Below, in pieces: positions 63,897 to 64,000 of a stretch of DNA of 64,000 nt (the stretch's first letter is position 1; the number at the start of each line of letters is the position of its first letter). A program made the position numbers and the translations under genes. A model generated the notes under the pieces. The model did not search any database and was not told the origin of the DNA. It saw only the letters and a program-made list of their open reading frames with translations. Source of the DNA: Ariolimax columbianus (lineage: Eukaryota; Mollusca; Gastropoda; Stylommatophora; Arionidae); assembly GCA_036924085.1 (NCBI GenBank), contig JAVGWX010000025.1, forward strand, positions 28,566,450 through 28,630,449, in the 5' to 3' direction.

Positions 63897-64000
63897 TTGG
63901 TTTTCAATCTCCCGCTACTAAGCCATGAATAGGGATTTGCAAGTAGCAGGATGTTGTCCAGAGAATGGAATGTGTTGTGTCACTAGTTTACAGCTTGACT
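63897..64000 (-). mobile_element. SINE-B, cut by the window end
   Basis: GTTGGTTTTCAATCTCCCGC, GCCATGAATAGGGATTTGCA and CAGTTTACAGCTTGACT-like blocks. Its 3' tail is the TTC array. Confidence 0.9.

Noticed and set aside
63174..63932. F/S/L- and K/E/R-rich frames in the TTC array
   Set aside because: Simple-sequence artefacts.

Overview
This is eukaryotic DNA from a large, repeat-rich animal genome. Spliced exons with GT..AG introns, tRNA-derived SINEs, several non-LTR retrotransposon clades with RNase H domains, mariner and piggyBac-type elements, and kilobase-long tandem arrays all fit an invertebrate. A mollusc or other lophotrochozoan is my best guess, but the window does not prove the phylum. 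There is no bacterial gene organisation, CRISPR array or bona fide tRNA/rRNA gene.

The one host gene I can support lies on the + strand between 3355 and 17499. Four exons join with matching phases (1-1, 1-1, 1-2, 2-stop). They give the C-terminal ~185 residues of a basigin/neuroplastin-type immunoglobulin-superfamily membrane protein: the end of one Ig domain, a complete C-terminal Ig domain, a transmembrane helix with the family's embedded glutamate, and a short basic cytosolic tail. The signal peptide and the start of the upstream Ig domain lie before the window. The introns (2.5, 7.1 and 4.0 kb) hold a 30-bp minisatellite, two piggyBac-like MITEs, a mariner, several LINE fragments and a three-level nest of retroelements.

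From 17.5 to 64 kb I find no convincing host gene. Layout: 18-31 kb, SINEs and LINE 3' ends, a palindromic mariner-derived foldback (24.6-25.3 kb) and 69-, 75- and 77-bp tandem repeats; 31-36 kb, mariner and RNase H-LINE fragments with 18- and 23-bp arrays; 36-41 kb, sparse AT-rich DNA with an internally deleted mariner; 41.3-42.6 kb, a TATC microsatellite; 45.3-53.0 kb, a 46-bp satellite of about 159 near-identical units; 53.5-55.5 kb, an RNase H LINE whose RNase H domain carries a 12-fold in-frame 21-residue expansion; 55.6-59 kb, further RNase H LINE pieces; 60.6-62.9 kb, a CAT/CAA trinucleotide array; 63.3-63.9 kb, a TTC array.

The elements appear to work as systems. SINE-C (tRNA-headed) ends in the same hairpin-forming 3' tail as the CR1-like LINE. 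SINE-B and the RNase H LINE (RH-LINE) both end in a CGA(A/G)GAAGAAG tail. Several long arrays start at a retroelement 3' terminus, suggesting that retrotransposon tails seed satellites here. Family names used below: SINE-A (tRNA-headed, A-tailed, ~250 bp), SINE-B (GAA-tailed, ~355 bp), SINE-C (tRNA head plus CR1-like tail), SINE-D and SINE-E (other tRNA-headed elements), RH-LINE, CR1-like LINE, RTE-like LINE. These are labels of convenience, not database names.
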